Shown here: positions 26,978-36,179 of the stretch, piece by piece | Layout of the letters: every line of letters starts with the position of its first letter | Position numbering within the stretch: position 1 is the stretch's first letter | Notes under the pieces: model-generated | Seen by the model: the letters and a program-made list of their open reading frames with translations, nothing else | What the model was told of the DNA's origin: nothing | Database searches by the model: none | Assembly (NCBI GenBank): GCA_964247695.1 | Contig: CAXTVI010000007.1 | Location: 48,280 to 112,279, forward strand | DNA length: 64,000 bases | Direction: 5' to 3' | Source: Lichenicoccus sp964247695 | GTDB taxonomy: Bacteria; Pseudomonadota; Alphaproteobacteria; Acetobacterales; Acetobacteraceae | Position numbers and translations under genes: made by a program

Positions 26978-27955
26978 TTAGTTCCCAGCCTCCAGCAGCC
27001 GGTCGAGAATGCACTCGATCGCGGCCGGCTCCGCCCACCGTAACGCCACGCCGAGCACCACGATCTCGTCACGATAGGCAGCAGGCAGGCGAACCGCATC
27101 CTTCGGCGTGGTGACCAGCAACGCGCCCGACGCCCGCGCCTGCTCGCGCAGCCGGGCGAGCTCGGGTGGTCGATAGCGGTGATGGTCCGCGAACGCTCTC
27201 TCGGCGCGGACATCGAGCCCGAGCGTGCGCAGGGAGGCAAAGAATTTCCCGGGCCGCCCGATGCCGGCAAAGGCGAACAGCCTGCGGTCACGCAACCCTG
27301 TGGCTTCCGCCGACATCGCCAGCTCGGCACGCAGCAGCGGCAGGGTCGGCGGCAGTCGGGCGGCGGCATGGTTGCCGTCGGGGCCGATCAGGATCGCGGC
27401 CTGCGCGCGCGCGGCACCCGCCGCCACCGGTTCGCGCAGCGGTCCGGCCGGCAGCACGCAGCCATTGCCGAAGCCGACCGCCCCGTCGATTACCATCAGC
27501 GTGCAGTCCCGCACCAGCGTCGGGTTCTGCATGCCGTCATCCATCACCAGGCATTGGGCGCCGGCGGCGATGGCGGCCCTGGCCGACGCGGCGCGATCGG
27601 AGCCGATCCAGGTCGGCGCGATGGCGGCCAGCAGCAGCGGCTCGTCTCCCACCGCGGCGGCATCATGCCGGGCCGGATCGACCCGGAGCACGCCGCGCGC
27701 ACGGCCGCCGTAGCCACGCGTCAGCGCATGCACCGCAACGCCGCGCGCCACGAGCCGCGACAGCAGGTCGAGCGCCAGGGTGGTCTTGCCTGCGCCACCC
27801 ACGGTCAGGTTGCCACAGCACAGCACCGGCACCGGAGCCTGCCAGCCCGGTCGCGCCACCCGTCTCCGGGTCAGGTCTTCCGTCACCCGGACCGCCGGCC
27901 AGAGCAGGCGCGCACGCAGACCCGGAGGACGGCTCCAGAAGGCTGGTGCGTGCAT
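26978..27955 (-). CDS. lpxK: Tetraacyldisaccharide 4'-kinase
   Basis: LpxK phosphorylates the 4' position of the lipid A disaccharide. The protein has 325 residues. Motifs are FWSRPPG at the N-terminus, the P-loop GNLTVGGAGKTT at about 49-60, LTRGYGGRARG, and VMDDGMQNPTL. The ATG at 27955 overlaps the stop of the waaA fusion (ATGA). The operon order waaA-lpxK-lpxL matches the pathway order of lipid A assembly. Confidence 0.94.
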   Translation of the reverse strand: MHAPAFWSRPPGLRARLLWPAVRVTEDLTRRRVARPGWQAPVPVLCCGNLTVGGAGKTTLALDLLSRLVARGVAVHALTRGYGGRARGVLRVDPARHDAAAVGDEPLLLAAIAPTWIGSDRAASARAAIAAGAQCLVMDDGMQNPTLVRDCTLMVIDGAVGFGNGCVLPAGPLREPVAAGAARAQAAILIGPDGNHAAARLPPTLPLLRAELAMSAEATGLRDRRLFAFAGIGRPGKFFASLRTLGLDVRAERAFADHHRYRPPELARLREQARASGALLVTTPKDAVRLPAAYRDEIVVLGVALRWAEPAAIECILDRLLEAGN

Positions 27956-29943
27956 CAGGCCGGGTCCATCAGGCCGAGCAGCCGCCGCGCGAGGTCCTGC
28001 GGCAGGCTCGAGGCACGCGATGCGACCCTCCGCGCCGCCTCCGCCCGGACCGCCCGCGTGGCAGGATCGTTCAGCATCGCGTCGGCCCACTGGGCGATGG
28101 AAGCGGCATCGGATGCGACTGTCACCGCCTCCACCCAATGCAGTGCCTGGAATGCCGCGTTGAAGTTGGAGGTCAGCGGACCGGTGGCGACCAGGCAGCC
28201 GAGTCGGGCCGGCTCGAACGGGTTGTGGCCGCCGCCGCCGCCGGTGCGGGCTGTGACCTGCAGGCTGTTGCCGAGAAAGGCGATCGGCGACAGGCGGTAC
28301 AGCAGCCCGAGCTCGCCGAGCGTGTCGCAGACCCAGAAGTCCTGCGCCGGCTCGGGCAGCTGACCGAGCGCCCGTCTCGGCGCGCCGCCCAGCATGGCGG
28401 CGACGGTGGCGCCGCGCTCCGGATGCCTCGGCGCGATGATGGTCAGCAGCCCCGGCTGGCGGCGGCGGAGCAGCGCATGCGCCGCCGCCAGCACCGGCTC
28501 CTCCCCGTCATGCGTGCAGGCGGCGAACAGGATCGGCCGGTCGGCGACGGCGGCGCGCACGTCTTCGAGCTCCGCCGCGTCCACCGGCAGCGCCGACGCC
28601 GCCTGCTTCAGGTCACCGGCCATGTCCACATCCTGCGCGCCCAGCGTCCGCAGGCGCCGCGCATCCTCGTCGCTGCGCGCGGTGATCCAGGTGAACTGCC
28701 GCAGCAGGTGGCGCGACAGGCGGGGCAGGCGCCGCCAGCTCCTGGTGCTGCGGTCGGACATCCGGGCATTCAGCAGCGCCAGCTTCAGCCCGCGCTGCCG
28801 GGCCGCGCCGAGCAGGTTCGGCCAGAGCTCGCTCTCGACCAACGCTGCCGCCTGCGGCCGCCAGTGCGCCAGGAACCGGCGCAGCCAGCGCGGCACGTCG
28901 AGCGGCACGAACTGGTGCAGCACGCGCGCCTCGAGCCCCATCTCCGGCAATCGCTGGGCGAGCAACCGCTGGGAGGTCAGCGAGCCGGTGGTCAGCAGCA
29001 CGTGCAGCGCCGGGTCGAGCCGGCACAGCGCATCCAGCAGCGGCAGCACCGAGACCGTCTCGCCAACGCTGGCGGCATGCAGCCAGAGCAGCCGGCCGGC
29101 CGGACGTGCCAGGGTGGCGCGCCCGCGCCGCTCGCCGAGCCGCGCCGGAAGCTCCTTGCCGCGCGCCACCCGGCGGCGCAGCAGCACGCGCAGCGGCGCC
29201 TCGGCGAGGCTGCCGGCCAGCCACCAGAGCCGGGCGCTGAACGGCGCGACGACCCGGACCGCTGGCTGGTCGTGGTCCAGGGCCTCGAGGGCTTGCCCGA
29301 TCACCTCTGACGTTGCCTCCCAGCCCCGGCGCGGCACGTTGATCGGCGCACCGCAGCGTATGGTGCCGCGCCCGAACGGCAGCGGCAGCATCATCCGGTC
29401 CCATGAGCGCATGCGGCGGCTCGGACGACAGAACACCGCGATCGGGACCACCGGAACGCCGGCGAGCGCTGCCAGCCTGGCACTGCCGGGCTGCATCACC
29501 CGCCTCGGGCCGCGCGGCCCATCCGGCGTGATCGTCACCACGCGCCCATCCCGCAGGAGCCCGAGCAGGTGGCGCAGCGCGGCGGCTCCGCCCTTTTCCG
29601 ACTTGCCGGCGCGGGCTGAGGATCCAGCAATGGCATTGATCCCCCAGCGCCTTATCACGTCCGCGATTAGGCGACCGTCGCGATGCCGGCTGATCATCAC
29701 GTTGAGCGACAGGTCCGGGTTCTCGCGCCGGGCACGCAGCCAGAGCGCCGTTACCAGTGGCAGGTATTCGTGCCAGAACACCACCACGGCAGTGCGGCCG
29801 TCGCGGCCGGTCAGTGTGGCCCAGGTCTGCGCATCCGCCTCCAGCCGCCAGCGCGTCGTGCGGAGCGCGAGGTCGAGATACAGCCCGATCCCCCAGGCCG
29901 ACACGGCGTGCACCGCCCGGCTGCGCAGCGCGCGCTTCAGCAC
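27955..29943 (-). CDS. waaA: DUF374-type acyltransferase fused to Kdo transferase WaaA
   Basis: One 662-residue open frame holds two proteins normally encoded apart. Residues about 1-215 are a DUF374 (LPLAT-like) domain: VVVFWHEYLP with His58, NVMISRHRDG, and ITPDGPRGPRR. Residues about 235-660 are WaaA/KdtA, the CMP-Kdo:lipid A transferase: the LGERRG motif, HAASVGET with the catalytic Glu295, VESELWPNLL, and NPFEPARLG. A hydrophobic segment WWLAGSLAEAPLRVLLRRR joins them and is probably the WaaA membrane-proximal helix. No frameshift or internal start is needed. The ORF starts 5 bases after aroC. Confidence 0.9.
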   Translation of the reverse strand: MLKRALRSRAVHAVSAWGIGLYLDLALRTTRWRLEADAQTWATLTGRDGRTAVVVFWHEYLPLVTALWLRARRENPDLSLNVMISRHRDGRLIADVIRRWGINAIAGSSARAGKSEKGGAAALRHLLGLLRDGRVVTITPDGPRGPRRVMQPGSARLAALAGVPVVPIAVFCRPSRRMRSWDRMMLPLPFGRGTIRCGAPINVPRRGWEATSEVIGQALEALDHDQPAVRVVAPFSARLWWLAGSLAEAPLRVLLRRRVARGKELPARLGERRGRATLARPAGRLLWLHAASVGETVSVLPLLDALCRLDPALHVLLTTGSLTSQRLLAQRLPEMGLEARVLHQFVPLDVPRWLRRFLAHWRPQAAALVESELWPNLLGAARQRGLKLALLNARMSDRSTRSWRRLPRLSRHLLRQFTWITARSDEDARRLRTLGAQDVDMAGDLKQAASALPVDAAELEDVRAAVADRPILFAACTHDGEEPVLAAAHALLRRRQPGLLTIIAPRHPERGATVAAMLGGAPRRALGQLPEPAQDFWVCDTLGELGLLYRLSPIAFLGNSLQVTARTGGGGGHNPFEPARLGCLVATGPLTSNFNAAFQALHWVEAVTVASDAASIAQWADAMLNDPATRAVRAEAARRVASRASSLPQDLARRLLGLMDPA

Positions 29944-29948
29944 GTCGC

Positions 29949-31034
29949 CTAGTCCGTATCTTTGGCCGGATTCTGGGCCCGGTGCCGCAGCAGGTGGTCG
30001 GCCAGCACGCAGGCCAGCATGGCCTCGCCCACCGGCACCGCGCGGATGCCGACACAGGGATCGTGCCGCCCCTGGGTGGCGACATCGACCTCGTGGCCCG
30101 ACCGGGTGACCGACTGCACCGGGGTCAGGATCGAGCTGGTCGGCTTGACTGCGAAGCGTGCGACGATGGGCTGCCCTGTCGAGATGCCGCCGAGGATGCC
30201 GCCCGCATTGTTGGAGCCGAACACCACCTGCCCGTCCTGCAGCCGCATCGGGTCGGCATTCTGCTCGCCGCTGAACTCGGCGGCCGAAAAACCCGCGCCG
30301 ATCTCCACCGCCTTGACCGCATTGATGCTCATCAGCGCCGCGGCCAGGTCAGCGTCGAGCTTGGCGTAGATCGGCGCACCGAGACCGGGGGGGACGCCTT
30401 CGGCGTGCAGCTCGATGATGGCGCCAGCCGAGGAGCCGCGCTTGCGCACCGCGCCGAGATACTCTTCCCACACCGGCACAATGCCCGCATCCGGGCAGAA
30501 GAATGCGTTGCGGCCGACCTCTTCCCAGTCCCAGCGCGAGCGCTCGATGGCGTGCGGCCCGATCTGCACCAGGGCGCCACGCACGCTGACGCCCGCGGAC
30601 AACACGAGCCGGGCCACCGCGCCGGCCGCCACGCGCATGGCGGTCTCGCGCGCCGAGGAACGGCCGCCCCCGCGCGGGTCGCGTATGCCGTATTTGAGAT
30701 CGTAGGTGAGGTCGGCGTGGCCGGGCCGGTAGCGGTCGCCTAGACCGGCATAGTCACGCGAGCGCTGGTCGACATTGTCGATCACCAGCGAGATCGGCGT
30801 GCCGGTGGTGCGGCCCTCGAAAACCCCGGACAGGATGCGCACCGCATCCGGCTCCTGGCGCTGGGTGGTGAATTTCGACTGCCCCGGCCGGCGCCGGTCG
30901 AGCCATGGCTGGATGTCAGCCTCGGAGAGCGTGATGCGGGGCGGGCAGCCATCCACCACGCAGCCGATGGCCGGCCCATGGCTTTCGCCCCACGTCGTCA
31001 CCCGGAACAGGTGACCGAAGCTGTTGTGCGACAC
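29949..31034 (-). CDS. aroC: Chorismate synthase
   Basis: AroC makes chorismate from EPSP with reduced FMN. The protein has 361 residues. The three family signatures are visible: the N-terminal GESHGPAIGCVVDGCPPR, the central GIRDPRGGGRSSARETAMRVAAG, and the C-terminal RHDPCVGIRAVPVGEAM. It lies between fabI and the waaA fusion. The gap to fabI is 32 bases, so one operon is likely despite the different pathways. Identity is certain. Confidence 0.97.
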   Translation of the reverse strand: MSHNSFGHLFRVTTWGESHGPAIGCVVDGCPPRITLSEADIQPWLDRRRPGQSKFTTQRQEPDAVRILSGVFEGRTTGTPISLVIDNVDQRSRDYAGLGDRYRPGHADLTYDLKYGIRDPRGGGRSSARETAMRVAAGAVARLVLSAGVSVRGALVQIGPHAIERSRWDWEEVGRNAFFCPDAGIVPVWEEYLGAVRKRGSSAGAIIELHAEGVPPGLGAPIYAKLDADLAAALMSINAVKAVEIGAGFSAAEFSGEQNADPMRLQDGQVVFGSNNAGGILGGISTGQPIVARFAVKPTSSILTPVQSVTRSGHEVDVATQGRHDPCVGIRAVPVGEAMLACVLADHLLRHRAQNPAKDTD

Positions 31035-31066
31035 GCGCGCCCGCCCCTCTCCGGTTCAGGGCCATC

Positions 31067-31906
31067 CTAGTCGGAGACGGCGGCAATGTCCGGTGCCTTG
31101 GGGTTCTTCATCCCCACGGTGTGGTAGCCGCTATCGACATGATGCACCTCGCCGGTGACGCCGCTGGACAGGTCCGACAGCAGGTACAGCCCGGCGCCGC
31201 CGACTTCGTCGATCGACACGTTGCGCTCAAGCGGCGCGTTGAGCTGGTTCCACTTCAGGATGTAGCGGAAGTCGCCGATGCCGCTCGCGGCCAGCGTCTT
31301 GATCGGCCCGGCGCTGATCGCGTTCACCCGGATGCCGCGGGCCCCGAAATCTGCGGCGAGATACCGTACAGAGGCTTCCAGCGCCGCCTTGGCGACGCCC
31401 ATGACGTTATAGTGCGGCATCACCCGCTCGGCGCCGAGATAGGTCAGGGTCAGCAGCGAGCCGCCTCGATCCATAAGGGCGGCCGCGCGCCGGCTTACCG
31501 CGGTGAAGGAGTAGCAGGAGATGTCGAGCGCCTGCAGGAAGGCCTCGCGCGGCGTGTCGGCGTAGCGGCCGCGCAGGTAGGTCTTGTCGGCCCAGCCGAT
31601 GGCATGCACCAGGAAGTCGATGCGGCCCCACTCGCGCTCGATGATGGCGAAGGTCGCGTCCATCGCGGCATCGTCCGACACGTCGCACGGCAGCACCAGC
31701 GACGCGCCGACGCCCTCCGCCAGCGGCCGCACCCGCTTCTCCAGCGCCTCGCCCTGGAACGTGAAGGCGAGTTCCGCGCCCTGGGCGGCGCAGGCGGCGG
31801 CGATGCCCCAGGCGATGGATCGATCATTGGCGACACCCATGATCAGGCCTCGCTTGCCCTGCATCAGCGTGCCGCGTACGGGAAGGTGTTGGGCGCCGTC
31901 GGGCAT
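31067..31906 (-). CDS. fabI: Enoyl-[acyl-carrier-protein] reductase (NADH)
   Basis: FabI reduces enoyl-ACP in the last step of each fatty-acid elongation cycle and is the triclosan target. The protein has 279 residues with the FabI-type nucleotide motif GVANDRSIAWGIA and the catalytic pair Tyr166-x6-Lys173 (HYNVMGVAK). The start at ATG 31906 has AGGACGAGG upstream; an in-frame ATG at 31864 (LMQGKRGL) is the shorter alternative. It heads a likely fabI-aroC-waaA-lpxK-lpxL transcript and is divergent from pdxH. Confidence 0.95.
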   Translation of the reverse strand: MPDGAQHLPVRGTLMQGKRGLIMGVANDRSIAWGIAAACAAQGAELAFTFQGEALEKRVRPLAEGVGASLVLPCDVSDDAAMDATFAIIEREWGRIDFLVHAIGWADKTYLRGRYADTPREAFLQALDISCYSFTAVSRRAAALMDRGGSLLTLTYLGAERVMPHYNVMGVAKAALEASVRYLAADFGARGIRVNAISAGPIKTLAASGIGDFRYILKWNQLNAPLERNVSIDEVGGAGLYLLSDLSSGVTGEVHHVDSGYHTVGMKNPKAPDIAAVSD

Positions 31907-32036
31907 GCAGCCTCGTCCTGATGAGGTAGGAAGACAGGATTGAGCGGGTTGGTCGCTCGCGTGCCGTCCTGGCACACACGCTGCCGAGGGACAAGTGCGG
32001 GGCCCCGGCAAGCGCGAGAGAGAGGGGAATCGGTCG

Positions 32037-32639
32037 ATGCCTGACGAGCCGCTGCAGCCTGACGTCGACCCGATCGGGTTGTTCCAGCGCTGGCTTGCCG
32101 AGGCGGAAGCCTCCGAGCCGAACGATCCGAACGCGATGGCCCTGGCGACGGCGACGCACGAGGGGCTGCCGTCTGTGCGCATGGTGCTGCTCAAGGGCCT
32201 GGATGCGCGCGGCTTCGTCTTCTACACCAACAAGCAGAGCCGCAAGGGGGAGGAGCTGGCGGCCAACCGGCATGCCAGCCTGCTGTTCCACTGGAAGAGC
32301 CTGCGCCGGCAGGTGCGCGTTGAGGGTCCGATCGAGGATGTGACGGACGCGGAAGCGGATGCCTACTTCGCCAGCCGCGGGCGGAACTCCCGCCTGGGCG
32401 CCATCGCCTCGGACCAGTCGCGTCCGCTCGCCGACCGTGCCGAGCTGGAACAACGGCTGGCCGAGGTGCAGCAGCGTTACCAGGACGACGACGTGCCCCG
32501 GCCGCCGCACTGGTCCGGCTACCGGGTGCTGCCCGACATCATCGAGTTCTGGCAGGACATGCCGCACCGCCTGCACGACCGCATGGTGTATCGCCGCGAG
32601 AGCGAGGCCTCCTGGCAGACGACACGGCTCTATCCGTGA
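32037..32639 (+). CDS. pdxH: Pyridoxamine 5'-phosphate oxidase
   Basis: PdxH oxidises pyridoxine or pyridoxamine 5'-phosphate to PLP with FMN. The protein has 200 residues, standard length. Motifs include MVLLKGLDARGFVFYTNKQSRKG, the substrate site SRNSRLGAIASDQSR-like stretch, and the C-terminal WSGYRVLPDIIEFWQ and RLYP end. ATG 32037 has a purine-rich GAGAGAGAGGGG upstream. The divergent promoters for fabI and pdxH share the 130 bases between them. Confidence 0.94.
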   Translation: MPDEPLQPDVDPIGLFQRWLAEAEASEPNDPNAMALATATHEGLPSVRMVLLKGLDARGFVFYTNKQSRKGEELAANRHASLLFHWKSLRRQVRVEGPIEDVTDAEADAYFASRGRNSRLGAIASDQSRPLADRAELEQRLAEVQQRYQDDDVPRPPHWSGYRVLPDIIEFWQDMPHRLHDRMVYRRESEASWQTTRLYP

Positions 32640-32685
32640 TGGTTCCGTGCTAGTTGGGACGATCGAGTAAGGAGGGAACTCGCCG

Positions 32686-33576
32686 ATGAGCGAGATGCGC
32701 AAGATCCTGCTGCCGCTGAACGGCACGCCGAACGGCGAGGCGGCGCTCGCCACGGCCCTGATCCTGGCCCGGCGGTTCGGCGCCCATCTCGCAGCGATGC
32801 ATGTCCGCAGCGACAGCCGCGAGGTGGCCCCGCTGGCCGGCGAGGGCCTCTCCGGCGCGATGGTCGAGGAGATGATGACCGCCGCAGACCGCGAATCCAC
32901 CCGGCGCTCGCTGGTGGTGCGCGAGGTGTTCGACCGGCTGGTCGGCGCCGCCGGCCTGGAGGTGCGCGGCGGCCCGCCGGACCCCGACCCGGTCACGCGC
33001 CAGCTCCCCGGCCCGAGTGCGAGCTTCCGCTCGATCACCGGCCGCGAGCATGAGCTGGTCGCGTATGCGGCGCGGCTGTCCGATCTCACCGTGGTGCCGC
33101 ATGCCGATTCCGGTGAGGAGGTGTCGTCGTCCGAGGCCCTGCATGCGGTGCTGTTCGATAGCGGGCGGCCGGTGGTCATCGCGCCGAAGCTCACGCCGCA
33201 GCATGTCGGGCGCCGGCTCTGCATCGCCTGGAACGGCACCGGGGAGAGCGCCTCGGCGGTGCTGTCGATCCTGCCATGGGCCAAGCAGGCGGAGGAGGTC
33301 CAGGTGCTGCATTCCGAGGACTACCAGCGTCGCGGGCCGGATGCGGCGGCGCTGCTGGACTATCTAGCGCTGCACGGCGTACGCGCGACGCTGCAGTCGT
33401 TCCGGGCCATCGACAAGGAAGTCGGCGCCGGCCTGCTCGCGGCCTGCACGAAGTTCGGCGCCGACATGGTGAGCATGGGCGCCTACTCGCACTCCCGCCT
33501 GCGCCAGCTCATCCTTGGCGGCGTCACCCGCCACGTCCTCGAGAATGCGCAGCTTACCGTTTTGATGGCGCGCTAG
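32686..33576 (+). CDS. Universal stress protein, tandem UspA domains
   Basis: The protein has 296 residues made of two UspA-like domains. The first (1-160) starts KILLPLNGTPNGEAAL; the second (about 175-296) has LCIAWNGTGESASAV and ends MVSMGAYSHSRLRQLILGGVTRHVLENAQLTVLMAR. The C-terminal ATP-binding-type motif (G-x2-G-x9-G-S/T) is only partly kept (GAYSHSR...GGVTRH). Such proteins act in stress tolerance, usually as dimers; no partner is visible here. Confidence 0.88.
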   Translation: MSEMRKILLPLNGTPNGEAALATALILARRFGAHLAAMHVRSDSREVAPLAGEGLSGAMVEEMMTAADRESTRRSLVVREVFDRLVGAAGLEVRGGPPDPDPVTRQLPGPSASFRSITGREHELVAYAARLSDLTVVPHADSGEEVSSSEALHAVLFDSGRPVVIAPKLTPQHVGRRLCIAWNGTGESASAVLSILPWAKQAEEVQVLHSEDYQRRGPDAAALLDYLALHGVRATLQSFRAIDKEVGAGLLAACTKFGADMVSMGAYSHSRLRQLILGGVTRHVLENAQLTVLMAR

Positions 33577-33579
33577 TTT

Positions 33580-34242
33580 TTAGATGCCTGGCATCTCGTT
33601 GACGGCTACCACCCGCCAGGATTGAGGGTGGCGCTCCAGGATCGTCACCGACAGGTTCTGCACCGACAGCCGCAAGGCGGTGTCCGCATCGACGCCGAGC
33701 GCATGCGCCACCGCCGCCCGGATCGCGCCGCCGTGGCTGACCGCCACGATGTCCTGCCCGTCATGCGCATCGGCCATGCGCTCGATCGCAGCACCGACCC
33801 GCTTGCAGACCTGGACCATGCTCTCGCCGCCCGGAGGCACCTCGTCGGCCGCCAGCGGCCAGAACACGTGCGCGGGTGACTGCAGCCGTTCCGGCAGGTC
33901 GCCATGCGGCAGGCCCTGCCACTCGCCCATGTCCTGCTCCAGCAGCCCGGGCTCGATCGCCAATGGCGTCTCCGGATAGCCTGCGTCCTGGATCGCCTGC
34001 GCCGTCCGCTGCGTGCGGCTGAGCGGCGTCGCATACCAGACCGGGGTGCGCGGCAACCGGGCCGCGAGACCCCGATACATGCCGGCCTGCGCCACCAGGC
34101 TGTCCGGGCACAGCGCCACGTCCATGGTGCCGTACAGCATCAGGCGGGCATTCTGCTCGACCAGGGCATGGCGGATCAGCCAGAGCCGGGTGACCCCGGG
34201 TGCCAGTTGCGGGGTATCGAGGAAGGTGGAGCGCTCGGTCAT
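33580..34242 (-). CDS. Histidine phosphatase family protein
   Basis: The protein has 220 residues of the phosphoglycerate-mutase-like superfamily. The catalytic motif is LIRHALVEQNAR, with the phosphorylated His; the second His lies in VAVSHGGAIRA. It is too short and different for glycolytic GpmA. It resembles CobC/PhoE-type phosphatases, but no cobalamin genes are nearby. It follows kup by 29 bases on the same strand and is convergent with the Usp gene (3 bases). Confidence 0.85.
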   Translation of the reverse strand: MTERSTFLDTPQLAPGVTRLWLIRHALVEQNARLMLYGTMDVALCPDSLVAQAGMYRGLAARLPRTPVWYATPLSRTQRTAQAIQDAGYPETPLAIEPGLLEQDMGEWQGLPHGDLPERLQSPAHVFWPLAADEVPPGGESMVQVCKRVGAAIERMADAHDGQDIVAVSHGGAIRAAVAHALGVDADTALRLSVQNLSVTILERHPQSWRVVAVNEMPGI

Positions 34243-34271
34243 CGGGACCCTATAGCGTCAAGCCGGCCGAT

Positions 34272-36179
34272 CTACAGGCCCACCTGCCGCCCGGTCTGCA
34301 CGAAATGGTCCCCCGGCAGGTCGAAGCGATCCGCGAAATGCACCGCGTTGCGATACATGAAGGCGAACAGCACCCGCCGCCAGCCAGGCAGGCGGGAGTG
34401 TGTGCGGGTCCGGTCGCGCACCACCTCGTCGCGGCCGCCGACAAACAGGGCATCCTGCGGCACCACCGGGCACCCCTTGCGCTGGGCCAGCCCTAGCGCC
34501 GTCGGCAGGCTCGGGATCTCCACGAAGCCGTAGCGCGCGACCATGTGCCACAGGCCGCCCTCGTAGGCGTTCAGCGTGATCCGCTCCTCCTGGGGCACCC
34601 TGGGTGTCTCCTCGAATTCGACGGTGAGGTTCACGACATGCTGCTGCAATGCGCCGAACTGCGCGACATGCGCCAGCATCAGCGGCGAGATCGGCTCGCG
34701 CAGGCGGGTGAGGAACACGATGGTGCCCGGCACGCGCGGGATGCCGCCATCCGCGAGCTGCTGCAGGAACTTCTCGGGCGCCAGCACATGCTCGCCCGAG
34801 ATCGCGCGCAGGGCGGCGATCCCCCGACGCCACGTGCTCATGATGGTGAACATCACCAGGCCGGCGACGAGCGGGATCCAGCCGCCTTCCAGCAGCTTCA
34901 TCAGGTTGGCGGAGAAGAAGGCAAAGTCGATGACCAGGAACAGCGCCGCGACCGGCAGCGCCGTCGCCAGCGACCAGCCGGCACAACGCCGCAGGTAGGA
35001 ATACAGCAGCACCGTTGTCAGCAGCATGGTCGTCGACACCGCCGTGCCGTAGGCGCCGGCCAGCTTCGAGGAACTGCCGAAGCCCGCGGTCACGCCGACG
35101 GTCAGCAGCATCATCACCCAGTTCACCGCCGGCACGTAGATCTGGCCGTACTCCTTGTCCGAGGTCTGCCGGATGTTCAGGCCCGGGAACCAGCCGAGCT
35201 GGATCGCCTGGCGGGTCATCGAGAACACGCCGGTGATGATGGCCTGGCTGGCGATGATGGTCGCCGCCGTCGCCAGCACCACCATCGGCCAGATCGCCCA
35301 GTGCGCGATCGCGGTCGGCAGGATGCCGTAGAACGGGTTGTCCGGCAGCTTCTTCTGGCCGATCAACGACGCTGACTGGCCGGCATAGCAGAGCAGCAGC
35401 GCCGGCAGCACCACGGCATACCAGGCGATGCGGATCGGACGCCGGCCGACATGGCCCATGTCGGCATACAGCGCTTCCGCGCCCGTCAGCGAGAGGAACA
35501 CGCCGCCGAGCACGGCGAGGCTGCCCCACCCATGTTCGCGGAGGAAATGCACACCGTGCCTAGGGTCGATGGCGGCCAGCACCTCGGGATGCCGGGTCAG
35601 GGCGATGGCGCCCAGCGCGCCGATGGTGATGAACCAGATCAGCATGACAGGCCCGAAGATCGACCCGATGCGCGCGGTGCCGAAGGTCTGCAGCGTGAAC
35701 AAGCCGACCAGGATGCCGAGCGCCACCGGCATGATCAGGTGGTCGAGCGCGGGCGTCGCCACCTTCACTCCCTCAATGGCGCTGAGCACCGAGATCGCCG
35801 GCGTCAGGATGCCGTCGCCGTACAGCAGCGCGCCGCCGAACAGGCCGCAACTGAGCAGCATGCCGGTCGAGATCCCGCGCCCGGTCCGCGCCCGGCTGCC
35901 GGTCACCAGGGAGGTCAGCGCCAGGATGCCGCCTTCGCCGTTATGGTCGGCCCGCATCACGAAGATGCCGTACTTCAGCGAGACGATGAGCAGCAGCGCC
36001 CAGATGATCAGCGACAGGACGCCCAGGATGGTTTCGGAGGAGACGTTCCCGCCGGTCGTCTCCAGGATGGTCTGCATCGTGTAGAGCGGGCTGGTGCCTA
36101 GGTCGCCATAGACGATGCCAAGCGCTGTCAGCATCGCGAGCGGCAAAGGCGGCTTGGGCTTTTCCACCGGCTGCATCAT
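34272..36179 (-). CDS. kup: Low-affinity potassium transporter Kup
   Basis: Kup is a K+/H+ symporter of the inner membrane. The protein has 635 residues with about 12 helices in the first 440 residues and a cytoplasmic C-terminal domain. The family start ALGIVYGDLGTSPLYT and the downstream HNGEGGILAL motif are intact. ATG 36179 overlaps the upstream gene's TGA as ATGA. No ydaO (c-di-AMP) or other riboswitch is seen. Confidence 0.95.
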   Translation of the reverse strand: MMQPVEKPKPPLPLAMLTALGIVYGDLGTSPLYTMQTILETTGGNVSSETILGVLSLIIWALLLIVSLKYGIFVMRADHNGEGGILALTSLVTGSRARTGRGISTGMLLSCGLFGGALLYGDGILTPAISVLSAIEGVKVATPALDHLIMPVALGILVGLFTLQTFGTARIGSIFGPVMLIWFITIGALGAIALTRHPEVLAAIDPRHGVHFLREHGWGSLAVLGGVFLSLTGAEALYADMGHVGRRPIRIAWYAVVLPALLLCYAGQSASLIGQKKLPDNPFYGILPTAIAHWAIWPMVVLATAATIIASQAIITGVFSMTRQAIQLGWFPGLNIRQTSDKEYGQIYVPAVNWVMMLLTVGVTAGFGSSSKLAGAYGTAVSTTMLLTTVLLYSYLRRCAGWSLATALPVAALFLVIDFAFFSANLMKLLEGGWIPLVAGLVMFTIMSTWRRGIAALRAISGEHVLAPEKFLQQLADGGIPRVPGTIVFLTRLREPISPLMLAHVAQFGALQQHVVNLTVEFEETPRVPQEERITLNAYEGGLWHMVARYGFVEIPSLPTALGLAQRKGCPVVPQDALFVGGRDEVVRDRTRTHSRLPGWRRVLFAFMYRNAVHFADRFDLPGDHFVQTGRQVGL

